From: CAZAQV01 sp964487255
GTDB lineage: Bacteria > Myxococcota_A > Polyangia > Polyangiales > CAZAQV01
Length of the DNA stretch: 64,000 nt
Direction: 5' to 3'
Assembly: GCA_964487255.1 (NCBI GenBank)
Contig: CAZAQV010000027.1
Coordinates: 1-64,000, forward strand
A program made the translations under genes and the position numbers. The notes under the pieces are model-generated. The model made no database searches. It saw only the letters and a program-made list of their open reading frames with translations, and was not told the origin of the DNA. The first letter of the stretch is position 1. Each line of letters opens with the position of its first letter. Positions 17,466 to 26,737 of this stretch are shown piece after piece.

Positions 17466-19487
17466 ATGAGTAAACACAAAGAAAACACAGAAGTGACCAA
17501 AGATGAAAGGGCTTGGGCCGAAGCGCGCAGCCGCATCGATGCGATCGACAAGGTCATGGCGGTGGCCGAGTTCGACCTCGACGGACATGTTCTGGATGCG
17601 AACGACATTTTCTTGCGCACGATGGGTTACAAGCTCGCGGAGATCAAAGACGAACACCACCGCATTTTTGTCGACGAGAACTACGGAAAGTCTCGTGATT
17701 ACAAGCGTTTCTGGAGCAGCCTCAATGACGGACAGTTTCAATCGGGAGAGTTTCGTCGCGTCACCAAAGACGGCAGCGTGGTATGGCTCCAGGCGAGCTA
17801 CAACCCGATTTACGACGAAAAGGGAGAGCTCAGCAGAATCGTTAAGCTGGCCAACGACATCACGGAGACCAAACTCGAAGCCGCGGATAGTCGCGCCAAG
17901 ATCGATGCCATCGACAAAGTGATGGCGGTGATCGAGTTCGATCTCGACGGAACCATTCTCGAAGCCAACCCGCAGTTTTTGGCCACGATGGGATATCGCC
18001 TCGACGAGATCCGAGGCAAGCACCACCGCATTTTTGTGGATGCCGCTTTTTCACAAGGTCGCGAGTACCAGCAGTTTTGGGCCGACCTCAACCAGGGTCA
18101 GCATCGGGCTGGGGAGTTTCGACGCGTGGCAAAGGGCGGGCGCGCCGTGTGGCTGCAGGCGAGCTACAACCCCGTCTACGACGCCGATGGTCGTCCGGTG
18201 AAAGTCATCAAGTACGCGACCGATATCACCGAATCAAAAATGCAGAACGCCGATACCGAGGCGAAGCTCGAGACCATCGCCAAAGTCATGGGCGTGATCG
18301 AGTTTGATATGCAAGGCAACATTCTCGATGCGAACGAACTCTTCTGCCGTGCGATCGGCTATTCAATCGACGAAATACAGGGGCGGCATCACCGTATGTT
18401 CGTCGAGCATGAGTTCGCGCAAGGGCGCGAGTATCAGCAGTTTTGGGCGGACCTGAACGCGGGTAAATACCAAACCGGCGAGTTCAAACGGGTCACCAAA
18501 GCGGGAAAAGATCTATGGCTTCAGGCCAGCTACAACCCGGTTCTTGACGCCGATGGTCATCCGGTGAAGGTCGTCAAGTTTGCGAGTGACATCACCGAAC
18601 GAAAGGAAGCTGAAGTGCGGGAGAGAGCGCTCACCGAGGACCTGCGCGGTGTGCTCCGTCAGGTCACGCAGCACGCCATCTCGCTCAGCAATGCCTCGGG
18701 CGAACTCTCCAACGTAAGCGAGCAGCTGGCGACGAACGCGGAGGAGACAGCGAGCCAAGCGACTCAAGTCTCCGCAGCCGCAGAGCAGGTGAGCCGCAAC
18801 CTTTCCAATGTGGCAAGTGGCACCGAGGAGGTGAACTTGAGCATTCGCGAGATTGCCAAGAGCGCGGACGAAGCGGCGAGCGTGGCCAATGGCGCCGTGG
18901 GCACGGCCAAAGAAGCCACCGATACTATTTCGAAGCTCGGTACGAGCAGCAACGAGATCGGCGTGGTGGTCAAGGTCATCACATCGATCGCGCAACAGAC
19001 GAATCTGCTCGCCCTCAACGCCACGATCGAGGCGGCGCGAGCTGGAGAAGCGGGCAAGGGCTTTGCGGTCGTTGCCAATGAGGTCAAGGAGCTTGCCAAA
19101 GAGACCGCACGGGCGACGGAGGACATTAGTTCCAAGATCGCGATGATTCAGTCGGACACCGAGGGCGTGATCAACGCCATGAATGAGATTTCCGCGACGA
19201 TCACGCAGATCAATGACATCCAGACGACGATTGCGGCCTCGGTGGAGGAACAAACGGCGACGGTGGGTCAGATCACGCGCAATGTTGGCGAAGCAGCCAA
19301 AGGTAGCGGGCAGATCTCAGAGAATATTTCGTCGGTGGCGCAGGTTGCGCATGGCACGACGAAGACCGGCGCAAGCGTGCAAAGTGCTTCAGGCGAGCTT
19401 AGCAACCTGGCTGGGGCTTTGGAGCGCTTGGTCGCACAGTTTGAAGGTGGCGATGACAGTTCTTTGATGGCGGCCCGGGCAAACTAA
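17466..19487 (+). CDS. Soluble methyl-accepting protein with three PAS domains
   Basis: This 673-residue protein has no membrane segment. Three near-identical PAS modules (about 20-140, 141-262, 263-385) each carry MGY or IGY near the start, HHRIFV or HHRMFV, the block WLQASYNP and an end A-x-DITE, indicating internal duplication. The rest is an MCP signalling domain with the tip IAQQTNLLALNATIEAARAG and EAGKGFAVVANEVKEL, plus methylation-type Glu/Gln heptads. The start is the ATG at 17466 behind AAGGAGCGAG. It should sense a cytoplasmic signal, perhaps redox or small ligands, and drive CheA. Confidence 0.93.
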   Translation: MSKHKENTEVTKDERAWAEARSRIDAIDKVMAVAEFDLDGHVLDANDIFLRTMGYKLAEIKDEHHRIFVDENYGKSRDYKRFWSSLNDGQFQSGEFRRVTKDGSVVWLQASYNPIYDEKGELSRIVKLANDITETKLEAADSRAKIDAIDKVMAVIEFDLDGTILEANPQFLATMGYRLDEIRGKHHRIFVDAAFSQGREYQQFWADLNQGQHRAGEFRRVAKGGRAVWLQASYNPVYDADGRPVKVIKYATDITESKMQNADTEAKLETIAKVMGVIEFDMQGNILDANELFCRAIGYSIDEIQGRHHRMFVEHEFAQGREYQQFWADLNAGKYQTGEFKRVTKAGKDLWLQASYNPVLDADGHPVKVVKFASDITERKEAEVRERALTEDLRGVLRQVTQHAISLSNASGELSNVSEQLATNAEETASQATQVSAAAEQVSRNLSNVASGTEEVNLSIREIAKSADEAASVANGAVGTAKEATDTISKLGTSSNEIGVVVKVITSIAQQTNLLALNATIEAARAGEAGKGFAVVANEVKELAKETARATEDISSKIAMIQSDTEGVINAMNEISATITQINDIQTTIAASVEEQTATVGQITRNVGEAAKGSGQISENISSVAQVAHGTTKTGASVQSASGELSNLAGALERLVAQFEGGDDSSLMAARAN

Positions 19488-19490
19488 GCG

Positions 19491-19862
19491 ATGCATGCCA
19501 TCGTGATCGACGATTCGGTAACCACCCGGCGGATTATTGCCGGACTCTTGGGCGAGATTGGCTTCGTGGTCGATGAAGCGGAAGACGGCGCACAAGGCCT
19601 CAAGCTACTGGAGCGATTCGAGAGGCTGGATCTCGCCGTGGTTGACTGGAACATGCCCAACGTCGATGGGCTGGAGTTCGTGAGTCAAGCTCGCGCCGAC
19701 ACCGCCAACGATGGAATGCGCATCGTGATGGTTACGACTGAGCACGAAAAAGAGCGTGTCATGCTTGCGATCGAAGCTGGGGCAGATGAGTACATCATGA
19801 AGCCTTTCACGCGCGAAGTGCTTCTCGAGAAGCTCGCTCTTGTAGGACTGCGTGGGCGTTAG
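19491..19862 (+). CDS. CheY-like response regulator (second in operon)
   Basis: This 123-residue receiver domain begins MHAIVIDDSVTTRRIIAGLL (acidic pair D8-D9). The phospho-site lies in LAVVDWNMPNVDGLEF, Thr in VMVTTEHEKE and Lys in EYIMKPF. It starts 3 bp after the MCP stop and overlaps the cheB start, so translation is coupled. Confidence 0.92.
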   Translation: MHAIVIDDSVTTRRIIAGLLGEIGFVVDEAEDGAQGLKLLERFERLDLAVVDWNMPNVDGLEFVSQARADTANDGMRIVMVTTEHEKERVMLAIEAGADEYIMKPFTREVLLEKLALVGLRGR

Positions 19863-20973
19863 CGAGATCATGGGTGGCGTCGTCCTTTTGGCCGACGATT
19901 CGGTGGTGGTTCGCAAGTTTGTCGCGGCTGAGTTGCGGCGCGAGCCCATGATCGAGGAAGTCATCACCGCGCCCAACGGCCGTCTGGCACTTGCCAAGCT
20001 GGAGCGAAGCAATCCAGACCTCGTGATCCTAGACGTCGAGATGCCCGAGATGGGAGGGCTCGAAGCGCTTCGAGAGTTCAAGGTCCGCGCGCCCGACGTG
20101 CCGGTCGTGATGTTTAGCGGACTGACGGAGCGAGCTGGTGAACTTACGCTCGATGCCCTGAGTTTGGGCGCGGCCGATTACGTCGCCAAGCCGAGCCAGA
20201 TCGGCTCTGGTGCATCCGATGTGGAAGGTGTGTGCACTGAGCTTCGAGCCAAGGTGACTGCGTTGTTGGAGAAGCGATTCAAAGCCCTTGGGCGCGAGCA
20301 GGGCTACAACCTGACGTCGCGTCCGCCGCGTCTATCGTCCCATGCGCCAGCGTCTCGAGAGATTGAACTTGTGGTGATTGGCGCTTCGACCGGTGGGCCC
20401 ACGGCGATATCCGAACTGCTTCCGAGACTGCCCGCCGACTTTCCGGTTCCGGTGTTGGTTGCCCAGCACATGCCGCCGCTGTTTACACGTTTGTTTGCAG
20501 AGCGCCTCGATAGTCTTTGCAAGCTCAAAGTGCGAGAGGCGACCCGTAGAGCAATTCTTGAACCAGGGAACGTTTGGATCGCGCAAGGCGACCACCATTT
20601 GGCGGTAGAGCGAAGAGACGAACGGTTGGTTTCTGTGATTCACCAGGGCCCGCGAGAGCAAGCCTGTCGACCGGCCGTCGACGTGCTATTTCGCTCGGCG
20701 GCAGAGGCTTGCCAGGGTGGCGTGATCGCGGTCTTGCTCACTGGGATGGGCGTTGACGGGCTAAGTGGTTGTAAGCGTATAGCTTCCTTTGGTGGATCGG
20801 TTCTGGTCCAGGACAAGTCCAGCAGCACGGTCTGGGGCATGGCGGGATCGGTCGCGAAGGCTGGTATCGCCAACGAGATTCTGCCCATTGAGCAAATCGC
20901 TCCGGCGATCCAGCGGCACATTCAGCTCTCGAAGCGTCAACGTGAAAGGCGATCGCTACGGGTGGAGTCATGA
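19852..20973 (+). CDS. cheB: Chemoreceptor glutamate methylesterase CheB
   Basis: This 373-residue protein (GTG at 19852; ATG at 19870 is an alternative) has a receiver with LLADDSVVVRKFV and Asp61 in VILDVEMPEMGG, followed by a methylesterase domain. Its catalytic triad is visible: Ser179 in IGASTGGPTAI, His206 in AQHMPPLFTRLFA, and the Asp in LLTGMGVDGLSG. It removes receptor methyl groups when phosphorylated by CheA. It overlaps cheY upstream and cheR downstream (ATGA). Confidence 0.95.
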   Translation: MGVSEIMGGVVLLADDSVVVRKFVAAELRREPMIEEVITAPNGRLALAKLERSNPDLVILDVEMPEMGGLEALREFKVRAPDVPVVMFSGLTERAGELTLDALSLGAADYVAKPSQIGSGASDVEGVCTELRAKVTALLEKRFKALGREQGYNLTSRPPRLSSHAPASREIELVVIGASTGGPTAISELLPRLPADFPVPVLVAQHMPPLFTRLFAERLDSLCKLKVREATRRAILEPGNVWIAQGDHHLAVERRDERLVSVIHQGPREQACRPAVDVLFRSAAEACQGGVIAVLLTGMGVDGLSGCKRIASFGGSVLVQDKSSSTVWGMAGSVAKAGIANEILPIEQIAPAIQRHIQLSKRQRERRSLRVES

Positions 20974-21839
20974 GCATCTCGCGCGTTCCCACTCGTATCC
21001 CCAGGCGACCTTCGATTCGCCCAAGACACGTCGAGTATGTGCAGTCTCTTCTCTACGAGCACGCGGGGTACATCCTCGATGAAGAAAAAAGTTATCTGAT
21101 CGAGTCGCGATTGGTTCCGCTGATGGAGAGGCGTGGCCTCTCATCGCTCGCGGACTTCATTGATGTTGTCGGCTCTTCAGATGGAGCTCCACTGCGTGCG
21201 GAAGTTGTCGAGGCGATGCTCAATACTGAGACGACTTTTTTTCGCGACATTTCATGTTTCAACGCGCTTCGTGATCAAGTGCTGCCCAGACTCGTGAAAA
21301 AGCGCGCCTCGGAGCGAAAATTACGAATCTGGTGTGCGGCCTGTTCCACCGGACAGGAGCCCTACAGCATCGCGATGGTCCTCCGAGAACACTTTCCGGA
21401 ACTCGCGAGTTGGGACGTCCGGATTATTGCGAGCGACGTATCCTCAAGCTCGTTGGCGAAGGCGAAGTCGAGGCGCTACCGACAAATCGAAGTTAACCGC
21501 GGGCTTCCAGTGCGCATGTTGGTGAAGTATTTTGCGCAGGACGAGCACGAGTGGCTGATCGACAAAAGCCTCCAGGAGAACATCGAGTTTCATCAGTTTA
21601 GCCTGCTCAACCCTTGGCCGATCGTGATCCAGCCCGACATTGTGTTTCTGCGCAATGTGATGATCTATTGGAATAAGGAACACAAGCGCGAAATCCTTCG
21701 GCGCATGCGCAATGTGATGCGTCGTGATGGATACTTGTTCTTGGGCGCTGCGGAGACGACATACTTTATCGATGACGCATTCGATCGACTCTCTGAAGAG
21801 CCATCTTCATGCTTCATCATTCGGGAGAATGTGGGCTAG
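20970..21839 (+). CDS. cheR: Chemoreceptor methyltransferase CheR
   Basis: This 289-residue SAM-dependent methyltransferase has an N-terminal helical domain (HVEYVQSLLYEHAGYILDEE), TTFFRD, the SAM motif IWCAACSTGQEPYSIAMVL, IIASDVSSSSLAKA, then IVFLRNVMIYWN and DGYLFLGAAETTY. All match CheR. It overlaps cheB by 4 bp. The stop overlaps the convergent CheW-like gene by 4 bp and closes the first operon. Confidence 0.95.
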   Translation: MSISRVPTRIPRRPSIRPRHVEYVQSLLYEHAGYILDEEKSYLIESRLVPLMERRGLSSLADFIDVVGSSDGAPLRAEVVEAMLNTETTFFRDISCFNALRDQVLPRLVKKRASERKLRIWCAACSTGQEPYSIAMVLREHFPELASWDVRIIASDVSSSSLAKAKSRRYRQIEVNRGLPVRMLVKYFAQDEHEWLIDKSLQENIEFHQFSLLNPWPIVIQPDIVFLRNVMIYWNKEHKREILRRMRNVMRRDGYLFLGAAETTYFIDDAFDRLSEEPSSCFIIRENVG

Positions 21840-22324
21840 TGCGTTACCGTTTTGCAGATCGTCTGCGCCAACTCCTCTGGACAGATGAATGTCGCCACGC
21901 CGGGTTCAAGCTCTACCGCCTGTCCGTGCACCGGAGCGGCGCTGATCGTCACCGACCCTACCGTGAGCGTGCGGTCGGCGGGAACCGCGAGCAAACCTTG
22001 CGAGGTCTCGCAGACGATCAGACGACGAGCTTTGGGCTGTTCGACTTGTTCCGTGGAAGCCAATACATCGCGCAGTACTGTGATCACACGTCCACGATTT
22101 TGAAACACACCTGCGATCCCTTGGTGCGTATGTGGCAGCGGGAAGGTCTTGGTGGCCGGCAGAACCGAGTCGACGCGATCCGCCTCAAGAAAGTAAAGAC
22201 GCGACTGGCGTTCAAGAATCAGTGTCGAAAGAAGGATAGACGGTTGGCTCTCTTGTTCACAGGGGGCGTCAGTGTCATCTGCGAATGCAGCAAGGGTGTC
22301 CGAATCACTCACGGTGAAGAGCAT
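21836..22324 (-). CDS. CheW-like coupling protein on the opposite strand
   Basis: This 162-residue protein reads as a diverged CheW: STLILERQSRLYFLEADRV, a short PLPHTHQGIAGVFQNRGRV loop (the usual G-h-h-N-h-R-G), VITVLRDVL and RLIVCETSQGLLAVPADRT. The start is set at the ATG at 22324 because upstream residues are not CheW-like; it leaves 50 bp to the divergent receiver gene at 22375. It is the only clear CheW adaptor near the second, Frz-like cluster, which carries none on its own strand. Confidence 0.75.
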   Translation of the reverse strand: MLFTVSDSDTLAAFADDTDAPCEQESQPSILLSTLILERQSRLYFLEADRVDSVLPATKTFPLPHTHQGIAGVFQNRGRVITVLRDVLASTEQVEQPKARRLIVCETSQGLLAVPADRTLTVGSVTISAAPVHGQAVELEPGVATFICPEELAQTICKTVTH

Positions 22325-22374
22325 GCAACATGCGGGTTGATCAAGGCAAGAGTCGTAGTGAAGCAAGGAGAGAC

Positions 22375-22755
22375 ATGAGCGAGACGCAGACCATTTTGGT
22401 CCTAGACGACAGCGAGGTCGCACGCAACGTGATGACCCAAATTCTCAGGCAGTCGGGTTACGAAGTGATCGCAACGGACTCTCCGGCCAAAGCCATGCGC
22501 TGCTTCTCCCACCATCGCGTCGCGGCCATGATCCTCGACATCAATATGCCCGCGATGCGTGGTGATCAACTTGCCGTGCTTTTTCAACGGCACCCGCTTG
22601 TTAGCCAGATTCCAATTGTTTTGGTCTCCGATCGCCCGTTAAGCGAGCTTCAAGAAATCCAGGGTGCAGTCGATGCTGCTGCGTCGATTACGAAGAAGGA
22701 AGTTCCGAGGGGACTTGTTTCTGTACTGACGAGTTTGATCGGAGCACCGGCGTGA
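22375..22755 (+). CDS. Receiver-domain protein (start of Frz-like cluster)
   Basis: This 126-residue receiver has TILVLDDSEVARNVMTQIL, the phospho-site in AMILDINMPAMRG, and VLVSDRPLSE where the Thr/Ser switch is expected. The last part, AASITKKEVPRGL, keeps a Lys pair near the usual Lys position but is diverged. The ATG at 22375 follows AAGGAGAG. Its stop overlaps the next gene by 4 bp (GTGA). Confidence 0.85.
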   Translation: MSETQTILVLDDSEVARNVMTQILRQSGYEVIATDSPAKAMRCFSHHRVAAMILDINMPAMRGDQLAVLFQRHPLVSQIPIVLVSDRPLSELQEIQGAVDAAASITKKEVPRGLVSVLTSLIGAPA

Positions 22756-23111
22756 AGAATGTTGTGCGTTTCGAGTTTGATGGTGTTGAACATGCCGTCT
22801 TGGCGCGTGAAGTCGTGGCACTCGATGTGGAAGAGGCAGACAAAGGCACCAGGCGGATGTGTTTCACGAGCGGCGCCGCGCTAAGGTGTGCGAGGGTCTA
22901 CTTCGACTCCTTTCCCAAGGAGTCCGTCTTCAAGCTGCCGACTTTGCTTAGGAATATCCTTCCGTCTTCGTCTCCCTATGTGGGGCTTGCGCTTACGCCT
23001 GAGGGAGCGGTCTGGTTGATCGATGCGGCATCGATCGGAGATTCATGGCGAGTCGGATCTAGCGCAAACCGTCAAGAACAAACAGAGAAGGGAAGATGGC
23101 GATGTCGTTGA
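22752..23111 (+). CDS. Small protein of the Frz-like cluster, possibly CheW-related
   Basis: This 119-residue protein starts at a GTG coupled (GTGA) to the receiver gene and overlaps the MCP gene by 16 bp. It begins MKNVVRFEFDGVEHAVLAREV and contains PYVGLALTPEGAVWLIDAA, loosely like the first and last strands of a CheW fold, but too short and diverged to call. By position it corresponds to FrzB in myxobacterial Frz loci (frzA-B-CD-E-G-F). Confidence 0.6.
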   Translation: MKNVVRFEFDGVEHAVLAREVVALDVEEADKGTRRMCFTSGAALRCARVYFDSFPKESVFKLPTLLRNILPSSSPYVGLALTPEGAVWLIDAASIGDSWRVGSSANRQEQTEKGRWRCR

Positions 23112-24598
23112 AGTGGAAGCTCTCCGGAGTGGTCGTGCTTGCGTTGGTCGCGATGTGCGTTGCGTTCGGTTTCGATTCGACGCGCGCTGCGCGCGATTAT
23201 GCGGCGCGTGATCTAGCGCTCCGAGCGAAGGGGCTTGCGTCCATGGCTGCTGCATCGGTGGCCGAAGAGGCTGCGCTATCTTCGGTGCTTACGTCGCAGA
23301 TACTGGAAGCTGCTCTTGAGGCGGACCCTGACGTGCGGTCGATCGCGCTTTACTCCGAGGAGCGCGGCTTGATGGACGGACGGGCGCGTAAAGGCGTCGA
23401 CTTGCCGGTCCGGTTGGAGCACAGGCAGGGCAGGCAGATGGCCGGAGATCACATGAGCGTCGTGGAGCCGATCGCCGATGGTCGGCGCGGTTACTTCGAA
23501 GTGTCGATGGATGCTCGCGGTATTGATCGCGTAGTGGCGGAGCGTTGGACGACACTGTCGGTGGTTGCGCTAATTCTTGTGGTCGTCTTTCTGGTTCTTT
23601 CCTACTTAACGATTGGGCGCATGCTTTCTCCCCTCGATCAACTGGCGAGGTCCGCTCAGCAGGTCGCGAAGGGAGATATTCCAGATCAAATCGACATCCT
23701 TGCTCGCGGTGACGAGGTGGGTCGCGTGGCGACGAGTTTCGAGCAGATGATCGCGCGGTTGCGCGAGCTATGCGACCACGCTCGTCGAATAGCGTCCGGC
23801 GACCTCACTGGACGTATCGAAGGCGATGGAGAGCTGTTCGAGAGTTTTCGCGCCATGTCCGATAGTTTGCGGGAGCTTACGTCTCGGCTGGAGCGATCTT
23901 CGTCCTCGGTTGCGACGGCTGCCGCGACCATGTTTTCCGCCATTCGAGAGCAGGAGTCGTCCGCGACGCAGCAGACGGCGTCGCTTGAAGCGATTCGTGG
24001 CTCACTTGAAGCCCTTGCGACTGCGGCCGACGGGGTTACGCAAGATGTTGGCTTTGTTACCGAAATGGCAAATCGAAGTCTAGAAAGTTCGCAACGAATT
24101 GCCGATCATACGCGACTTGTGAGCCAACATTCAGAGCGTATTGGTGAGATCCTGACGCTCATTCAGGAGATCGCCGATCGCAGCGATTTACTCGCGTTCA
24201 ACGCAGCACTTGAGGGGACCAAAGCAGGCGATGTCGGCAGGGGCTTTTCACTTGTTGCTGAAGAAATGAGAAGGCTTTCTGAACATGTCATGGATTCGGT
24301 GCGAGACATTCGCAAGCTCGTATCCGATATGCGTTCCGCGTCGCACGCCTCCGTGCTTGCCACTGAGGAGGGAATCAAGTTGGCCAGAGACACCGCTGCA
24401 TCGTCGGATAAGATTTCACAGGCGATCATGCGCCAACGAGAGGATACCTCGCTTGCAAAGGCTTCCGCCGACGAGGTGGTCCGGGTCGTCAATCAGTCAC
24501 TGGACGCTAGCATTGGGTCGAGTGAATCGGCTGAAGCGTTGCTTCAGCTGTCCCAAGAGCTCAAGGAGACGGTCAGCGCGTTCCAAGCATCGAGATAG
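23096..24598 (+). CDS. Membrane chemoreceptor with HAMP domains and altered MCP tip
   Basis: This 500-residue protein (ATG at 23096; the ATG at 23102 has better Shine-Dalgarno spacing) has TM1 at about 8-24, a short external domain, TM2 at about 152-172, a HAMP domain (RMLSPLDQLARSAQQVAKGD) and a second HAMP-like segment (LCDHARRIASGDLTGRIEGD). The signalling hairpin reads IADRSDLLAFNAALEGTKAG, while classical MCPs have IA-x-QTNLLALNAAIEAARAG, so several tip residues that contact CheA/CheW differ. By position it is the FrzCD equivalent but, unlike FrzCD, it is membrane-bound. Confidence 0.88.
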   Translation: MAMSLKWKLSGVVVLALVAMCVAFGFDSTRAARDYAARDLALRAKGLASMAAASVAEEAALSSVLTSQILEAALEADPDVRSIALYSEERGLMDGRARKGVDLPVRLEHRQGRQMAGDHMSVVEPIADGRRGYFEVSMDARGIDRVVAERWTTLSVVALILVVVFLVLSYLTIGRMLSPLDQLARSAQQVAKGDIPDQIDILARGDEVGRVATSFEQMIARLRELCDHARRIASGDLTGRIEGDGELFESFRAMSDSLRELTSRLERSSSSVATAAATMFSAIREQESSATQQTASLEAIRGSLEALATAADGVTQDVGFVTEMANRSLESSQRIADHTRLVSQHSERIGEILTLIQEIADRSDLLAFNAALEGTKAGDVGRGFSLVAEEMRRLSEHVMDSVRDIRKLVSDMRSASHASVLATEEGIKLARDTAASSDKISQAIMRQREDTSLAKASADEVVRVVNQSLDASIGSSESAEALLQLSQELKETVSAFQASR

Positions 24599-26737
24599 TT
24601 GAGGAAGATTTTGCACGACGATCTCAGACGCCGGTTTTGGGAGGGCATTCCAGAACGAATCGCGGAGGGAACCAAGCTGTGGTTGGCCGCCGAGCGTGGT
24701 GATTCAAGCGCCCAAGATGCGTTTCGGAGGTTTCTTCACACCGTCAAAGGCGAGGCGCACATGCTCGGAGAGATCGAAGCAGGACGCGTGCTTGAGCTCA
24801 CCGAGTCTGCGGTTGAAGGTCGCGCTGCCGAAGACATGATCGGGACTGAGACAGCGGATCTCGTGCTTGAAGCGTTTGAGATTGTTACGCTCTTATCCGT
24901 TCAAACCGAACCCGGAGCATTTCAAGCAGACGTGCAAAGTGTCTGTGAAAGACTTGTGGCGTGCATCTCGAATGATGACGGGAGCGAAGAAGCGCTTGAA
25001 TCTTCTTCTCCATCGGAACCATCAAATCGACCTGGTGGTGCGGAACCGACGGCCGCTCCGCATGCAGGTTCCGTGGTCGCGCTCCCTCAGAACAGTCTCG
25101 ACGCCCGCACGCTTCAGCCGCTTGTCACGGACCTCTATCGTCTGCAGGCAGAGCGTGCAGGATTGCCGAACGAGCTTCGGGAGCTTGAGCGAATGCTTTC
25201 GGCTTACGTAGCTGAGCTCGACATCAACCTGTCGCCTGAGAAGCTCAAAGAGCGGCTCATCAAAACCATCGGTTACGGACCCGAGATTCGGCGTCGTCTG
25301 GCCAGTCTACGGAGACGTTGGGGGGCCAATGAGTTTGTTTCTCGGCAAACCATTGAGCAGGTTGACACCCTCACCAAACGCGCAGCGCTGGTCTCGATCG
25401 GTGAGATGCGAGAGTCGGTCGAAAGAATCGCGCGCACGACGGCCAGAAAGCTCGGAAAGTCAGTGCGCGTTCAATTCTCGGGGGACGCCTACATCGATGC
25501 TTCCGTGGAGGCCCGTCTGCGACCAGCTTGCGTGCACTTGATTCGCAACGCAGTCGACCATGGCATCGAGGCGCCAGAGGAGCGCTACCGTAAAGAGAAA
25601 GATCGCATAGGAACGATTACGTTTCAGGTTAGGCAGAACGAGTCGGACGTTCATGTGCGGATCAGCGACGACGGAGCTGGCATCGATTTTGATCGTCTGC
25701 GTGAACGGCTTGGCGGTCGCGGTGCGGGCCTAAGCGAAACGGAACTCATACAGGCGCTCTTTGAACATGGCTTTTCGACCCGAGAGCGCGTAACCGAGAT
25801 TTCCGGAAGAGGCGTGGGTCTGGACGTGGTTCATGACGCGATCGTTTCGGTGGGAGGACAGGTTGCGGTGCAGAGCGCCGTGGGAGCGGGGACCACCTTC
25901 GAGATCACCGTTCCAGCGTTGCTTCGAGCCGACTTAATTGTTGGCGTGATCGTTGTGGGAGCCAAATTTGCGATTCCGGCACGCGCCATTGTGGGAACGC
26001 AGCGCGTCGCTGACCTTATCGACCTTCCGGGTGGAGTCAGAATCAAATACGAGCGAGATGGCCATGAGGAGTTGATTCCTCTCCTCTCGCTTGCATCTGT
26101 GCTGGATCTGCCCGGACAAGTTTCAAAGGGCGATACCGCTCTCATTCTCCGTTCGAACCAGGGGCTTTGTGCATTCGCAATAGAATGCTTTGAAAGCCCG
26201 CGGACTTTGCCTTTTCATCCGGTATCCGAACTGGCCTTCTCTTCGACACTGATTCGCGGAGTTGCCTGCGCAGAGGAGGGCGATGTCTACCTATTGCTCG
26301 ATCCCGCAACCACGATGGAACTTGCGTTGCGTGAGGGAAGAGGCTCGCTTGTGGACGGTCATCATCGTCGCGCACGCGTTCTGGTGGCCGAGGACGCTCC
26401 AGTCGCCCGCGAGCTCTTGTGTGGGATTCTGCGGTCCTTTGGACTCAGTGTGATCGATAAGCCGGACGGAAAGAGCGCTTGGGAGTACGCGCAGGACGAG
26501 GCGCCCGATCTTGTGATCACTGATCTGGAAATGCCGGGGATGGACGGCTTTGAGTTAATTAGGAGGCTCAAGGCCCATGAGGCCACCGAACAAGTACCGA
26601 TTGTGATGCTTACGACCAAGTCCGATGAACGTACGCGCCAACTCGCTGCGTCTCTTGGCGTGCGCGCACTCTTATCAAAACAACGCTTCGTGGAAGAGGA
26701 GTTGCGTATGGTTGTTGAGCAATGTCTCGAAGCATAG
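24599..26737 (+). CDS. CheA-CheY hybrid kinase (FrzE-like)
   Basis: This 712-residue protein starts at a TTG at 24599 directly after the MCP stop. Domains: HPt with His47 in FLHTVKGEAHML; Pro/Ser-rich linker; dimerisation region; HATPase (HLIRNAVDHGIE, DDGAGID, GRGVGLD, GAGTTFEITVP); CheW-like domain (KFAIPARAIVGTQRV ... GDVYLLLDPA); and a C-terminal receiver (RVLVAEDAPVARELL, LVITDLEMPGMDGFE, MLTTKSDE). This HPt-kinase-CheW-REC order is that of myxobacterial FrzE, in which the receiver limits kinase output. It overlaps the next gene by 16 bp. Confidence 0.92.
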   Translation: MRKILHDDLRRRFWEGIPERIAEGTKLWLAAERGDSSAQDAFRRFLHTVKGEAHMLGEIEAGRVLELTESAVEGRAAEDMIGTETADLVLEAFEIVTLLSVQTEPGAFQADVQSVCERLVACISNDDGSEEALESSSPSEPSNRPGGAEPTAAPHAGSVVALPQNSLDARTLQPLVTDLYRLQAERAGLPNELRELERMLSAYVAELDINLSPEKLKERLIKTIGYGPEIRRRLASLRRRWGANEFVSRQTIEQVDTLTKRAALVSIGEMRESVERIARTTARKLGKSVRVQFSGDAYIDASVEARLRPACVHLIRNAVDHGIEAPEERYRKEKDRIGTITFQVRQNESDVHVRISDDGAGIDFDRLRERLGGRGAGLSETELIQALFEHGFSTRERVTEISGRGVGLDVVHDAIVSVGGQVAVQSAVGAGTTFEITVPALLRADLIVGVIVVGAKFAIPARAIVGTQRVADLIDLPGGVRIKYERDGHEELIPLLSLASVLDLPGQVSKGDTALILRSNQGLCAFAIECFESPRTLPFHPVSELAFSSTLIRGVACAEEGDVYLLLDPATTMELALREGRGSLVDGHHRRARVLVAEDAPVARELLCGILRSFGLSVIDKPDGKSAWEYAQDEAPDLVITDLEMPGMDGFELIRRLKAHEATEQVPIVMLTTKSDERTRQLAASLGVRALLSKQRFVEEELRMVVEQCLEA

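Noticed and set aside
18513..19253. 246-codon minus-strand frame inside the MCP gene
   Set aside because: It is the reverse reading of the conserved signalling domain; no domain is recognisable.
21809..22378. 189-codon plus-strand frame
   Set aside because: The opposite strand encodes a CheW fold here; the plus frame has an Arg-rich shadow composition.
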